Source of the DNA: Gammaproteobacteria bacterium
Lineage (GTDB): Bacteria; Pseudomonadota; Gammaproteobacteria; Thiohalobacterales; Thiohalobacteraceae
Length of the DNA: 44,769 nt
Reading direction: 5' to 3'
Assembly: GCA_018819175.1 (NCBI GenBank)
Contig: JAHJQQ010000032.1
Coordinates: forward strand, 1 to 44,769
Every line of letters starts with the position of its first letter. Position 1 is the first letter of the stretch. The position numbers and the translations under genes were made by a program. This document shows, piece by piece, positions 26,433 through 34,045 of this stretch. Under the pieces are notes generated by a model that saw only the letters and a program-made list of their open reading frames with translations, searched no databases and was not told where the DNA came from.

Positions 26433-27385
26433 CGCGTTTTCTCCTCAGTGGGTTGCCCGCCGATGAAGGCCGACACCAGAGTCGCGGCGATGGCGAGCAT
26501 GGCTGCGGTTTCGATCAACAGGATCAGGGCGCCAGCCCAGGCCGGTGGATAGCCCAGGAACGGTCGTCCGAGGGCAAACAGTGCCAGACCGACCAGCAGA
26601 AACATGCCCACGCCGGCGCCAAGTGCGATGCGCAACGCATTGCCACGCGGCAAACCGATTTGGTCTCGGCCCGCCAGACGCAACACTACGCCGGCCGCCG
26701 CCAATGTCGCGCCGGCCTGAAAGGCGCCGCCCGGTGCATGCGCGCCAACCCACAATAAATAACCGGCGGTGAGTATCAGCAGCGGTGTCAGCCAGCGCGT
26801 CAGGCTGGTGAAGACCGGACCGGCGATCCGGTAGCCGGCCTGCGCCGGTCCCAGTGCGAAGATGCCCAGCACAGCCGTCAACAGCACCGCCAGTTCCAGC
26901 AGCGTGTCGTAGGCGCGGAAATTCAACAGCACCGCCGTCACCGGATTACTGACACCACTGGCATCAATGTTTGCGGCGACTGCATTGGCCAATGCATCTT
27001 TTGCCGTACCCGCGTCGATCTGCGTGAGTGACCAAGCCAGCATGCCGGCCAACGCGGCGCAGAGCAGCGTAACGAGCCAGCGAAAACCGGTTTCAAGAAG
27101 CGTATGCGTTGGCTGTTCGCTGTTGGTGGTGTCTGCAGTCTTGCGTGGTTGCCACTGCAGCGCGGCCAACAGCAATGCACCGGTTAAACCGGCACCAATC
27201 GCAGCCTCGGCCAGCGCGACGTCCGGTGCCAGCAAGCGGCCCCAGGCCACCGCCAGCAGCAGACCGAAGGCGATGAACAGAATCACGCTGCGGCGTGCAT
27301 CAGCACTGGCCAGCGCGGCCCAGGCCAGACCTATGATCGAGGCCAGCAAGAGTGCATCGAAGATCAGGAGCATCGTTGCGTTCAA
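26426..27385 (-). CDS. Fused DUF4040-MbhE-MrpB subunit
   Basis: A 319-aa membrane protein. Residues ~1-80 are DUF4040/MbhD-like, which corresponds to the C-terminal tail of MrpA (APDVALAEAAIGAGLTGALL). A central part (~95-170) resembles MbhE, with FRAYDTLLELAVLL. Residues ~185-310 are MrpB, with GGAFQAGATLAAAGVVLR. So the MrpA tail has been moved onto MrpB, while the MrpA antiporter domain is represented by separate paralogues downstream. Overlaps of 4 and 7 bases tie it to its neighbours. Confidence 0.88.
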   Translation of the reverse strand: MNATMLLIFDALLLASIIGLAWAALASADARRSVILFIAFGLLLAVAWGRLLAPDVALAEAAIGAGLTGALLLAALQWQPRKTADTTNSEQPTHTLLETGFRWLVTLLCAALAGMLAWSLTQIDAGTAKDALANAVAANIDASGVSNPVTAVLLNFRAYDTLLELAVLLTAVLGIFALGPAQAGYRIAGPVFTSLTRWLTPLLILTAGYLLWVGAHAPGGAFQAGATLAAAGVVLRLAGRDQIGLPRGNALRIALGAGVGMFLLVGLALFALGRPFLGYPPAWAGALILLIETAAMLAIAATLVSAFIGGQPTEEKTRC

Positions 27386-27666
27386 ACGTGCTTCTCCCGG
27401 CGACGCGCATGGCGCGCGATCAAGTGCGCGCTGGTGGCGCCGGCGGCGAGCACGGCGAGCCAGATCAGCAGCAGCTTCAGCGCGATGAGCGGGTCTCGCA
27501 GGTGTAACGCCAAGCCGATGATCAACAAACCAAGCCCGAGGTTGTCGGCCTTGGTCAGCGCGTGCAGTCGCGAGTAGAGATCGGGGAAACGCAGCAGGCC
27601 GATGCTGCCGGCCATAAAGAAGAACAGTCCCGCCATGATCAGAAGGGATGCCAGGATGTCAGTCAT
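27382..27666 (-). CDS. MrpG-like subunit
   Basis: A 94-aa three-TM protein with LLRFPDLYSRLHALTKADNL, the MrpG/MnhG signature. ATG 27666 is chosen because it overlaps the MrpF stop by 8 bases; the ORF's earlier start is less likely. Confidence 0.9.
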   Translation of the reverse strand: MTDILASLLIMAGLFFFMAGSIGLLRFPDLYSRLHALTKADNLGLGLLIIGLALHLRDPLIALKLLLIWLAVLAAGATSAHLIARHARRREKHV

Positions 27667-27922
27667 GACCGCTCTCCCGCTGCTGGCCGGTGAAGGCTGC
27701 GGCGGCAACCGCGGCAAGCAAGGCCAGAATCAGCGCAACATCGATCAAGGCATACTGATCGAGCAGCAGACTCAACAGCAACAGCATAGCGACGCCGGTA
27801 GTGCCGATAAGTTGAGCAGCCAGCATACGGTTACCCGCGCCCGGACCGCGGAGTATGCGCAGCAGACCGAGAAACAGACTGAACATCAGGCCCAGGGTGA
27901 CGATCGCGAGCAGCTCAGTCAT
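27659..27922 (-). CDS. MrpF-like subunit
   Basis: An 87-aa three-TM protein with RILRGPGAGNRMLAAQLIGT and the late DVALILALLA, the MrpF/MnhF pattern. The start at 27922 is inside the MrpE end by 8 bases, and the 39 codons before it in the open frame overlap MrpE and are not real. Confidence 0.9.
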   Translation of the reverse strand: MTELLAIVTLGLMFSLFLGLLRILRGPGAGNRMLAAQLIGTTGVAMLLLLSLLLDQYALIDVALILALLAAVAAAAFTGQQRESGHD

Positions 27923-28418
27923 CGTTCGTCTCCAACGGCACGTTGAACAAGCGGGCGATGGCCTGTTCCAATTGACGTATCTGTGGGTCGGGGTTGTTGT
28001 CGGCATCGAGCAGATGCAGCTCGGCAAAGTCGCCGTCAAGATCCGCGGCCAGCGTACCGGGCAGCAGACCTATGCAGTTGATCAGCAATACCCGCGCACG
28101 TGGATCCTGAATGCGCAGGCGATATGAACTGAAGCCCGGTGCGATGCGGAGTTTAGGTTCCAGTGTCCGGCGCGCGACATCGATACCGCCGCTCAGGGAT
28201 TCACGCAGGAACAGACTCAGAAAACCGAACAAGCCAATAAGGGAAAGACGCGGCAGCGCTCCGCTGCTCAGCCGTTCACTCGCGAAGACGGCAAGCGCAA
28301 CAGCGGGGACACCGACCAGCCAGGCATCCGCGCGGCCTTGAGTGATAAGCCACCAGAGGGCTGCAAACAGAACTGTTCTCGCCAGTATCCCGGCGGGCAT
28401 TGAAATACGTTGTGCCAT
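27915..28418 (-). CDS. MrpE-like subunit
   Basis: A 167-aa protein. Two or three N-terminal TMs are followed by a ~90-residue cytoplasmic part (LLINCIGLLPGTLAADLDGD) typical of MrpE. ATG 28418 is preferred over one ten codons earlier by alignment to the family. It is the first antiporter gene of the operon, downstream of a persulfide dioxygenase and a 57-aa membrane protein on the same strand. Confidence 0.9.
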   Translation of the reverse strand: MAQRISMPAGILARTVLFAALWWLITQGRADAWLVGVPAVALAVFASERLSSGALPRLSLIGLFGFLSLFLRESLSGGIDVARRTLEPKLRIAPGFSSYRLRIQDPRARVLLINCIGLLPGTLAADLDGDFAELHLLDADNNPDPQIRQLEQAIARLFNVPLETNDD

Positions 28419-28449
28419 GTGCGTCGTTCCATGTTCATCGAGGCGCAAG

Positions 28450-28623
28450 TCAGACGTGAACGTCCAGCCTGCGATGCCTGGCGCGTGCCGGCGCTGCTGC
28501 GCGTTGACGATTGCGTTCCAGGATCGTGTGCACGATCAGTACGGCTGCAACGGCCAAGAGGATGACCTTGAAGGTGATGAGGCCGGCCAGAAAACCATTC
28601 AATAATGAATTGAGCGTGATCAT
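28450..28623 (-). CDS. 57-aa single-TM protein
   Basis: Read directly from the minus strand: ATG at 28623 after a strong GAGGAG ribosome site about 7 bases upstream, 57 codons, TGA at 28450-28452. Residues ~8-34 are one TM helix (FLAGLITFKVILLAV), followed by an arginine-rich tail. It fits between the dioxygenase (34 bp) and MrpE (31 bp) on the same strand. It could be a small accessory subunit of the antiporter; no family is recognised. Confidence 0.7.
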   Translation of the reverse strand: MITLNSLLNGFLAGLITFKVILLAVAAVLIVHTILERNRQRAAAPARARHRRLDVHV

Positions 28624-28656
28624 GTCAGTTAACTCCTCAGGTCCATCTCATGTGAA

Positions 28657-29349
28657 TCAGGCGGCGTTAAGCGCACCGCAGGCGCGGTTGGCCGGCACGG
28701 CAATATCCATCAGGCGTGGATCATCCAACTTCAGTCCGTTCATCAGATCGACGTAGGCCTGCTTGTCGCTGACCTGCAGACGCGGGTTGTAGTGCCGCTC
28801 CTCGCGGATGGTGCTCACCGTCATGCCGTTATAATCATGCGCGGGATAGACCAGCGTGTTCTCGGGCAGCTTAAGCAGCTTGCCGAACAGACTGTCGTAT
28901 TGAGCGGCCGGATCACCGTTCTGGAAATCGGTGCGTCCGGTTCCGCGGATCAGCAGGGTATCGCCGGTGAAAACGCGATCGGGTAACAGAAAGCTGTAGG
29001 AATCGTCGGTGTGCCCCGGTGTATAGAGGACCTCAAGCTGCAGTTTGTCCGCGCGAAGTTTTTCGCCCTCATTGAAATGCACCGACACACATTCGGCCCG
29101 CGTCATTGCGCCCATCGCCGTGGCGCAGCCCGACTGCTCGCGTAACGCACCCAATGCAGTGACATGATCGGCATGGATATGCGTATCCACGGCCAGTACC
29201 AGTTTCAGATTCAGTTCCTCGATGAGCCGGACATACTGCTCGGTGTTTTCCAGAACCGGATCGATCAGCAGCGCCTCACCGCCTTGGCGTTCGGCCAGCA
29301 GATAGGTGTAGGTGCTTGAGGTCTTATCAAACAGTTGGCGAAAGATCAT
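28657..29349 (-). CDS. Persulfide dioxygenase (ETHE1-like, MBL fold)
   Basis: A 230-aa metallo-beta-lactamase-fold enzyme. THIHADH (56-62), PGHTDDS (~112), FTGDTLLIRGTGRTDFQ and VYPAHDYNG carry the single-iron ligands and the ETHE1-specific arginine-rich loop. The family oxidises glutathione persulfide to sulfite in the cytoplasm. AAAGGAGA precedes the start. A rhodanese gene lies 30 bp upstream, the usual partner in sulfide oxidation. Confidence 0.93.
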   Translation of the reverse strand: MIFRQLFDKTSSTYTYLLAERQGGEALLIDPVLENTEQYVRLIEELNLKLVLAVDTHIHADHVTALGALREQSGCATAMGAMTRAECVSVHFNEGEKLRADKLQLEVLYTPGHTDDSYSFLLPDRVFTGDTLLIRGTGRTDFQNGDPAAQYDSLFGKLLKLPENTLVYPAHDYNGMTVSTIREERHYNPRLQVSDKQAYVDLMNGLKLDDPRLMDIAVPANRACGALNAA

Positions 29350-29379
29350 GGTGCTATCTCCTTTGTGTTTGTCTGCAGT

Positions 29380-29952
29380 TCAGGCTTTAGCCTGCCCAGA
29401 ACACTCGGTGCCACGATTCCAGGGCATTTGCGCAATCAGTTTTGCCATGCCGCACCAGCGGGTAATGCCGGCAAAAATAAGCCCTGTGCCGATCAGTGCC
29501 GCGAACGCGAAAAACAACTCATGGATCGTGAAGCCGAGCAGGACTTTCATGACCAGCAGGCTACCGATCGTGATCTGCACCTGACGTTCCAGCGAAATCG
29601 CGTTACCACAGCGCTGCAGCGGCAGGCCAGCCTTTTCCCAGCCCTCCGTGCCACCCTCGACAAGGCTCAGATTGCTCAAACCCATTTCGCGAAGTTGTTC
29701 GACAGCTTTCAGGGCGCGCGGCCCGGCATGGCATGTGACATAAAGCGTTTCCTCATGTCCCAGCGAAGGGCGCTTGAAAAGTTCCCCCACTGCAGCGGGC
29801 GTCACTTCTTCGATGGGAATGAGCTGTGCGCCAGGTATATGCCCGGCGCGGTACTCGGCTGGCGTGCGCACATCGAGCAGTCCGGAATATTGTCCGCGTC
29901 GGCGTGCAGCATCCAGCTGCTGGGGGGTGATGGTCGATATTTGCGTTGACAT
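29380..29952 (-). CDS. Rhodanese domain plus DUF2892 membrane protein
   Basis: A 190-aa fusion. Residues ~5-115 are a rhodanese domain with active-site C74 in TCHAGPRA. Residues ~120-180 are a DUF2892 segment with two TMs, which anchors the rhodanese to the inner membrane. It should transfer persulfide sulfur and work with the dioxygenase encoded next. It is probably the first gene of the long minus-strand unit, with GAGGAG before the start. Confidence 0.9.
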   Translation of the reverse strand: MSTQISTITPQQLDAARRRGQYSGLLDVRTPAEYRAGHIPGAQLIPIEEVTPAAVGELFKRPSLGHEETLYVTCHAGPRALKAVEQLREMGLSNLSLVEGGTEGWEKAGLPLQRCGNAISLERQVQITIGSLLVMKVLLGFTIHELFFAFAALIGTGLIFAGITRWCGMAKLIAQMPWNRGTECSGQAKA

Positions 29953-30285
29953 GTTCTACTCCTCACAAGACTGAAGGGAACGTTTCCCTCAAGCACGGGA
30001 CTATCCTAGTGCCTCTGCGAGTAGTATAAAATTCGAATAATAGGTGTTTATTAGACGGATAATCCGATGTATTGGACCTCTCCGGAATGGCCCTGAATAC
30101 GACTCAGATCCTGGGGTGCAGATTCGCTGAATACCCTTCGTTATAGGGTTGGAGGGGTTATTATGAGTAAAAACCTGAACTGATCAGGTGTTATTTATCC
30201 CGTTCTCCTTAGTCTGTTCTCAGCGAAGCGAACGTCACTTTATACAAGCCAACCGAGGTTATGTGCAGAATCGACGGCATGAGTA
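29953..30285. promoter_or_regulatory. Intergenic region with candidate promoter/operator of the persulfide operon
   Basis: 333 bp with no gene. Near the rhodanese start, ATTCGAAT (30031-30038) lies in an AT-rich stretch, TATAAAATTCGAATAATA, which is an imperfect palindrome well placed as an operator or promoter of the minus-strand operon. Sulfide-responsive ArsR or FisR-type control would be usual for such genes, but I cannot assign the binder. The rest, down to the intI stop at 30286, holds nothing I recognise. Confidence 0.4.
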
Positions 30286-31677
30286 TCACAAGGCATCAAA
30301 CGGACTTGGCACCGCCAAACCGCCGCGATTGAGCACATGCGTGTAGATCATCGTGGTACTGACATCCGCATGACCGAGTATTTCCTGCACCACGCGAATG
30401 TCTTTGCCACTCTCCAACAGGTGCGTAGCGAAGGAATGGCGCAGGGTATGACTGCTTACGCGCTTGTGAATACCGGCCTTATGAGCGGCAGCACGAATCG
30501 CCTTCTGCAGACTGGTCTCGTGAACATGATGCCGGCGCGTGACGCCGGTACTGTAATCCATCGCCAGACGCGTCGCCGGGAAAACATATTGCCAGGGCCA
30601 GCTACTGGCAGCCTTGCCCAACTTGCGAGCCAGCGATACCGGCAGCAACACCTCGCCGTAACCGGCGGCCAGATCACCCTCATGGATGCGCCTGACCTCT
30701 TCCAAGTAATGGCTAAGCTGTGGAACCAGTTTTTGCGGTAACGGCACGACGCGATCCTTGCCACCCTTGCCTGCGCGCACCGTGATCTGATGAAATGCAA
30801 AATCGATATCCTGAACGCGCAGCCTGACGCATTCCATGACCCGCATACCCGTGCCATACATCAGCGAGGCCATGAGTTGTGGTCGTCCCTGCATGACGGC
30901 TAGCAGTGATTTGACCTCTGCGCTGGATAACACACTGGGTATCCGCCGTGGCTTGCTTGCATGCGTATATGAAGCCGCTTCATCGACATTGCGACCAAGC
31001 ACTTCGTGAAATAGAAAGACCAAGGCGTTCAGCGCGATTTTCTGCGTGGATTGTGAGACCTTGCGCTTGACCGCGAGATGTTCCAGGTAAGCCGCCAGTT
31101 CGGCGCTGCCGAGCTCATCTATGGATTTCCAGCGATGGAATTTTAGGAAGCGGGTTATCCAGTGCTCGTACGTCTGTTCCGTACGTATTGCCATAGCACG
31201 TACACGGATGGTTTTGACAAAGGCCGCGTGACAGTCCGCATAGTTATTACGAAAGCGCTCGATCAATGGATTGCTGCTCGGCGCAACCAAGAGCGCCGGA
31301 TTGGCATCGCGCATCAACGTGGGGTGGTCCGGCTCCAATTGCCGGGCAAAGTCTCGCCACTGATACCAGTCATAGGCCTGCGCCCAATCCGCTCGAATGG
31401 ATTCACAAAACAGCAAGCGCAGTGCGTCGACAATCTGGCGAAACTGCCATTCGGGTAGGCCAGTCAGTCTGCCTTTTGCATTGAGATAGTCATCGATTTG
31501 GACGGGTAGATGGCTAGCGATCCGTCGCCCAGGATGGGCCCTGATGTACGCCTCCACATGTTTGCGATACCATGGCCTAGCGGTCTTGTGAATGCGCTCT
31601 TTTTCAAGGATAGAGAAATAGTTATGCCAAAAACGATCGACCAGAACAGCATCGCCAACAGGCCGCTTATCAGTCAT
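30286..31677 (-). CDS. intI: Integron integrase IntI with N-terminal extension
   Basis: A 463-aa tyrosine recombinase. Catalytic residues R279, H410, R413, H436 and Y445 are all present. The IntI-specific insertion is seen as WPWQYVFPATRL...RRHHVHETSLQKAI (~360-393). The usual core-binding domain begins near residue 150, so about 145 extra residues precede it compared with a typical IntI (~320-340 aa). ATG 31677 is used because GGAGG lies 8 bases before it, whereas an ATG two codons earlier is only 2 bases from it. The open frame extends 90 codons further through attI, which is not coding. Divergent from attI and array B. Confidence 0.93.
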   Translation of the reverse strand: MTDKRPVGDAVLVDRFWHNYFSILEKERIHKTARPWYRKHVEAYIRAHPGRRIASHLPVQIDDYLNAKGRLTGLPEWQFRQIVDALRLLFCESIRADWAQAYDWYQWRDFARQLEPDHPTLMRDANPALLVAPSSNPLIERFRNNYADCHAAFVKTIRVRAMAIRTEQTYEHWITRFLKFHRWKSIDELGSAELAAYLEHLAVKRKVSQSTQKIALNALVFLFHEVLGRNVDEAASYTHASKPRRIPSVLSSAEVKSLLAVMQGRPQLMASLMYGTGMRVMECVRLRVQDIDFAFHQITVRAGKGGKDRVVPLPQKLVPQLSHYLEEVRRIHEGDLAAGYGEVLLPVSLARKLGKAASSWPWQYVFPATRLAMDYSTGVTRRHHVHETSLQKAIRAAAHKAGIHKRVSSHTLRHSFATHLLESGKDIRVVQEILGHADVSTTMIYTHVLNRGGLAVPSPFDAL

Positions 31678-31683
31678 TGTCAT

Positions 31684-31798
31684 GCCCTCCCTGGCAAAGA
31701 CAAAGAAATGAAGAAACCGAACAATACAACAAACAGCGTTTACCGTGATAGACGGAGTCTGTCTATCTCGGAAAACATAGTCTCCGTCTAATTCACTG
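31684..31798 (+). other. attI copy B
   Basis: The region between intI and the first cassette core GTTAGCC (G at 31798). Inverted arms TAGACGGAG and CTCCGTCTA about 30 bases apart are candidate integrase-binding sites. It matches 15468-15582 at nearly every position. Confidence 0.82.
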
Positions 31799-31811
31799 TT
31801 AGCCACAAAAG

Positions 31812-32402
31812 ATGACAACCGAAGAAGACAAAGAAATATTGCATTTAATGCGAGAAGCGAGAAATAAAGCTCGCGGTTATGCCGATTTCTTCGGTTGGGG
31901 AACAGATCGTGATCTTGAAGAGTGGGGTGTTGTAACAAGTCTTTCCGAATCACTAGAATCCGAAGGTAAAAAGATATTCTCTTCGTTTAAAACGCGTGGT
32001 CGGCCAAACGATCCGCCTGATTGTGAAGCGCGCGATAACGATGATAATAGAGTAGCAATTGAAGTTACTGAGCTTGTTGATGGGAAAGCAATACAAGCCT
32101 ATAAATCTGGGGCAGTTTATGAATGGGTCGATTGGGATAAAAATAAGTTTATTACTTCAATTGAGTCATTATTATCCCGTAAAGACAAAAGATACCCTGA
32201 ATTAAAAGAGCCTCCTTATGACGGAGGTTATATTATAGTGATATTCACTGATGAGCCTATGCTAGATCGCTCAACAGTTGAATCTTATTTAGATGGCCAC
32301 AAGTTTAAGAAACCTGAATATTTAACAAAAGCGTTTTTACTTGTGTCTTACGATCCAGGCGTTGAAAAGTGCCCACTTTATGAGCTGCGGTTTAGTGGCT
32401 AA
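31812..32402 (+). CDS. Cassette B1: PD-(D/E)XK-like protein
   Basis: A 196-aa soluble protein of moderate AT content. The stretch NDPPDCEARDNDDNRVAIEV then TEL (~66-90) resembles the core of restriction-like nuclease folds (PPD, then IEV), although the usual lysine is replaced by threonine in VTEL. That variation occurs in several uncharacterised nuclease-like families. It could be a defence or repair nuclease, possibly inactive. It is the first cassette after attI and so the best expressed. Confidence 0.5.
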   Translation: MTTEEDKEILHLMREARNKARGYADFFGWGTDRDLEEWGVVTSLSESLESEGKKIFSSFKTRGRPNDPPDCEARDNDDNRVAIEVTELVDGKAIQAYKSGAVYEWVDWDKNKFITSIESLLSRKDKRYPELKEPPYDGGYIIVIFTDEPMLDRSTVESYLDGHKFKKPEYLTKAFLLVSYDPGVEKCPLYELRFSG

Positions 32403-32468
32403 CAAGGCGCTCGTTCGGACGCAAACTACGCTGCGCTTCGTTTGCGCCGCACAGCTTTAACGTTATGT
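32397..32468 (+). other. attC B1
   Basis: Inverse core GGCTAAC (32397-32403) exactly complements the cassette start GTTAGCC. Distal core GTTATGT is at 32462-32468. The inner arms GCGCAA...TTGCGC pair. A similar site stands alone at 43527-43598. Confidence 0.93.
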
Positions 32469-32487
32469 GCAATAAGAGTGAAGCATA

Positions 32488-32880
32488 ATGCCTACGCTTG
32501 ATTCGATAAATGGTCTACTTGATGATGCCGCGAAAACGCTGGATAAGGCAGCCCGAGAAATACGAGACACCCCGTTGGAGCCCTCAAAAGAGCATATACT
32601 TCGCATCGGGCAGGCTCTTTCTAATGTGTTCGAGATTCAGCATAAAATATACGAGTTACGGCCAGATCTAAAGCCTGCTTACCTGGATGAGAAATCGAAA
32701 AACCCAGAAGGAAACCGGGCTCTCGGTGAAGCTATAGTGAAGGCTGACGCGTTGGCAGATGCCGGTAAGCATGCGGATGCTATAAAAGTTCTCAAGAACT
32801 TTATTAATTCTTGTCCTGACTCAGAGCTGACTAGTATTGCCAAGCGAGAGATAGAAAGGCACAAAGGTGCAAGCACATAA
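32488..32880 (+). CDS. Cassette B2: helical protein of unknown function
   Basis: A 130-aa, almost all-helical acidic protein. Residues ~85-125 (KADALADAGKHADAIKVLKN) look like one or two TPR-type hairpins. No other motif is seen. It occupies the whole cassette between attC B1 and attC B2. Confidence 0.65.
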   Translation: MPTLDSINGLLDDAAKTLDKAAREIRDTPLEPSKEHILRIGQALSNVFEIQHKIYELRPDLKPAYLDEKSKNPEGNRALGEAIVKADALADAGKHADAIKVLKNFINSCPDSELTSIAKREIERHKGAST

Positions 32881-32955
32881 CCAATGCGCCCAGTGCGCCC
32901 CTGCGGGGCTCGGACCGCGCAAACTGCGCGCGGCCGCTGGCGCAAATCGTTAGCT
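32875..32955 (+). other. attC B2
   Basis: Inverse core ACATAAC (32875-32881) complements GTTATGT. Distal core is GTTAGCT (32949-32955). Its left half (CCCAGTGCGCCCCTGCGGGGC) is nearly the same as attC A1, so sites from the two arrays share ancestry. Confidence 0.93.
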
Positions 32956-32967
32956 GCATCAAAGCCT

Positions 32968-33849
32968 ATGAGCACACTATTTGGAAGCGACGTACACGCG
33001 GGGCTATCCGGCATTGAACTAGTCGAGGAGTCCTACGACCTCGGGGAAGGCATTCTTCTTCGAAGAACCTTCGCTCACCTATTTGCTCCCTTCATGATGG
33101 CGTTCAAACCGGCTCCGCCCGGCAAGCATCATCCAGGTCCATGGAAAAGTGCATCCGGTGGATTTAGTTTTGATGTGAGTGCGGAGATACACATACCTGC
33201 TCGTATCGAATCCGAATTCGGATCGAAGATTGCGGTTGCCAGGACCTTGCTATTCCTTCTGAGACTCGGTGTAAATCCTGCAATCACGCTGCCGGTATTC
33301 GCGAATTATCCGTTTGATACGCTAGCCGAAATACCAGAGGCAGACGCATCGCTTTTTCCGTACGAAGTACAGCGGCGCCATTTCCCACTCGGTGTAGTCG
33401 GAGGGAGAGTCGATCCGGATGCAGTATCTTGGGTAAGCGAACGTTGGAAAACTACCCATAAACTTACGGAAAGCAGTCCGGAGTTTGCTCTTGCAGTCGA
33501 AGCAATCGACTATGGGCAGTTCATCGAGAACCATGCACTGACACTAATTTCCCTTTGGGGTGCTTTGGAAGCCCTGTTCTCTCCTGCAAAAGCAGAACTA
33601 CGGTTCAGGGTTTCAGCGCTTATAGCATCATTTCTTGAAGAGCCGGGAGCAAAGCGCGCCGAGCGTCAGAAAGCAATCGCGAAACTGTATGACAAGCGAT
33701 CGGCCGCTGCACATGGGACGCCAACACATGAACCAGAACACCTGTTGCAGACATTAACGCTTCTTCGAGAGGTGCTTTTCAAGATTATCGACATGGGTCG
33801 TGTGCCAAGTAAACCTGAACTCGAAGGCATGCTTTTTGGCGCGAACTAG
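32968..33849 (+). CDS. Cassette B3: ApeA-like HEPN domain protein
   Basis: A 293-aa protein. The C-terminal ~110 residues have the HEPN pattern: ...LISLWGALEALFSP, then KAIAKLYDKRSAAAHG, where RSAAAH is the RX4H RNase motif. The N-terminal ~170 residues resemble the variable part of ApeA/HEPN proteins with no clear fold. Some HEPN proteins of this type give phage resistance by RNA cleavage, so defence is the leading guess. ATG 32968 is the first start inside the cassette; the longer frame reads through attC B2. Confidence 0.75.
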   Translation: MSTLFGSDVHAGLSGIELVEESYDLGEGILLRRTFAHLFAPFMMAFKPAPPGKHHPGPWKSASGGFSFDVSAEIHIPARIESEFGSKIAVARTLLFLLRLGVNPAITLPVFANYPFDTLAEIPEADASLFPYEVQRRHFPLGVVGGRVDPDAVSWVSERWKTTHKLTESSPEFALAVEAIDYGQFIENHALTLISLWGALEALFSPAKAELRFRVSALIASFLEEPGAKRAERQKAIAKLYDKRSAAAHGTPTHEPEHLLQTLTLLREVLFKIIDMGRVPSKPELEGMLFGAN

Positions 33850-33858
33850 TCCGAAAGC

Positions 33859-33928
33859 AGCTAACTCGGCGCTCCACCCGACCGCGTACCGCTACGCGGT
33901 CCGTGTCGGGTGAGCTTGGACGTTGGTC
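33859..33928 (+). other. attC B3
   Basis: Inverse core AGCTAAC (33859-33865) complements GTTAGCT. Distal core is GTTGGTC (33922-33928), a weaker match to the GTTRRRY consensus. The arms CACCCGACC and GTGTCGGGTG pair. Confidence 0.85.
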
Positions 33929-34045
33929 GGCTGGGACTTAAACGGTTTTCAGAGGCACCTTGCGCTCACTGACCAAAGCAAGGAATTCAGTTCCAGCGAA
34001 CGCTGGATTTTATGGAAATGTCAACACAACCAAAGGAGAATCAAA

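Noticed and set aside
31684..31953. Extended N-terminus of intI through attI
   Set aside because: The extra 90 codons cover the attI region and the beginning of cassette B1; the ribosome site lies after them.
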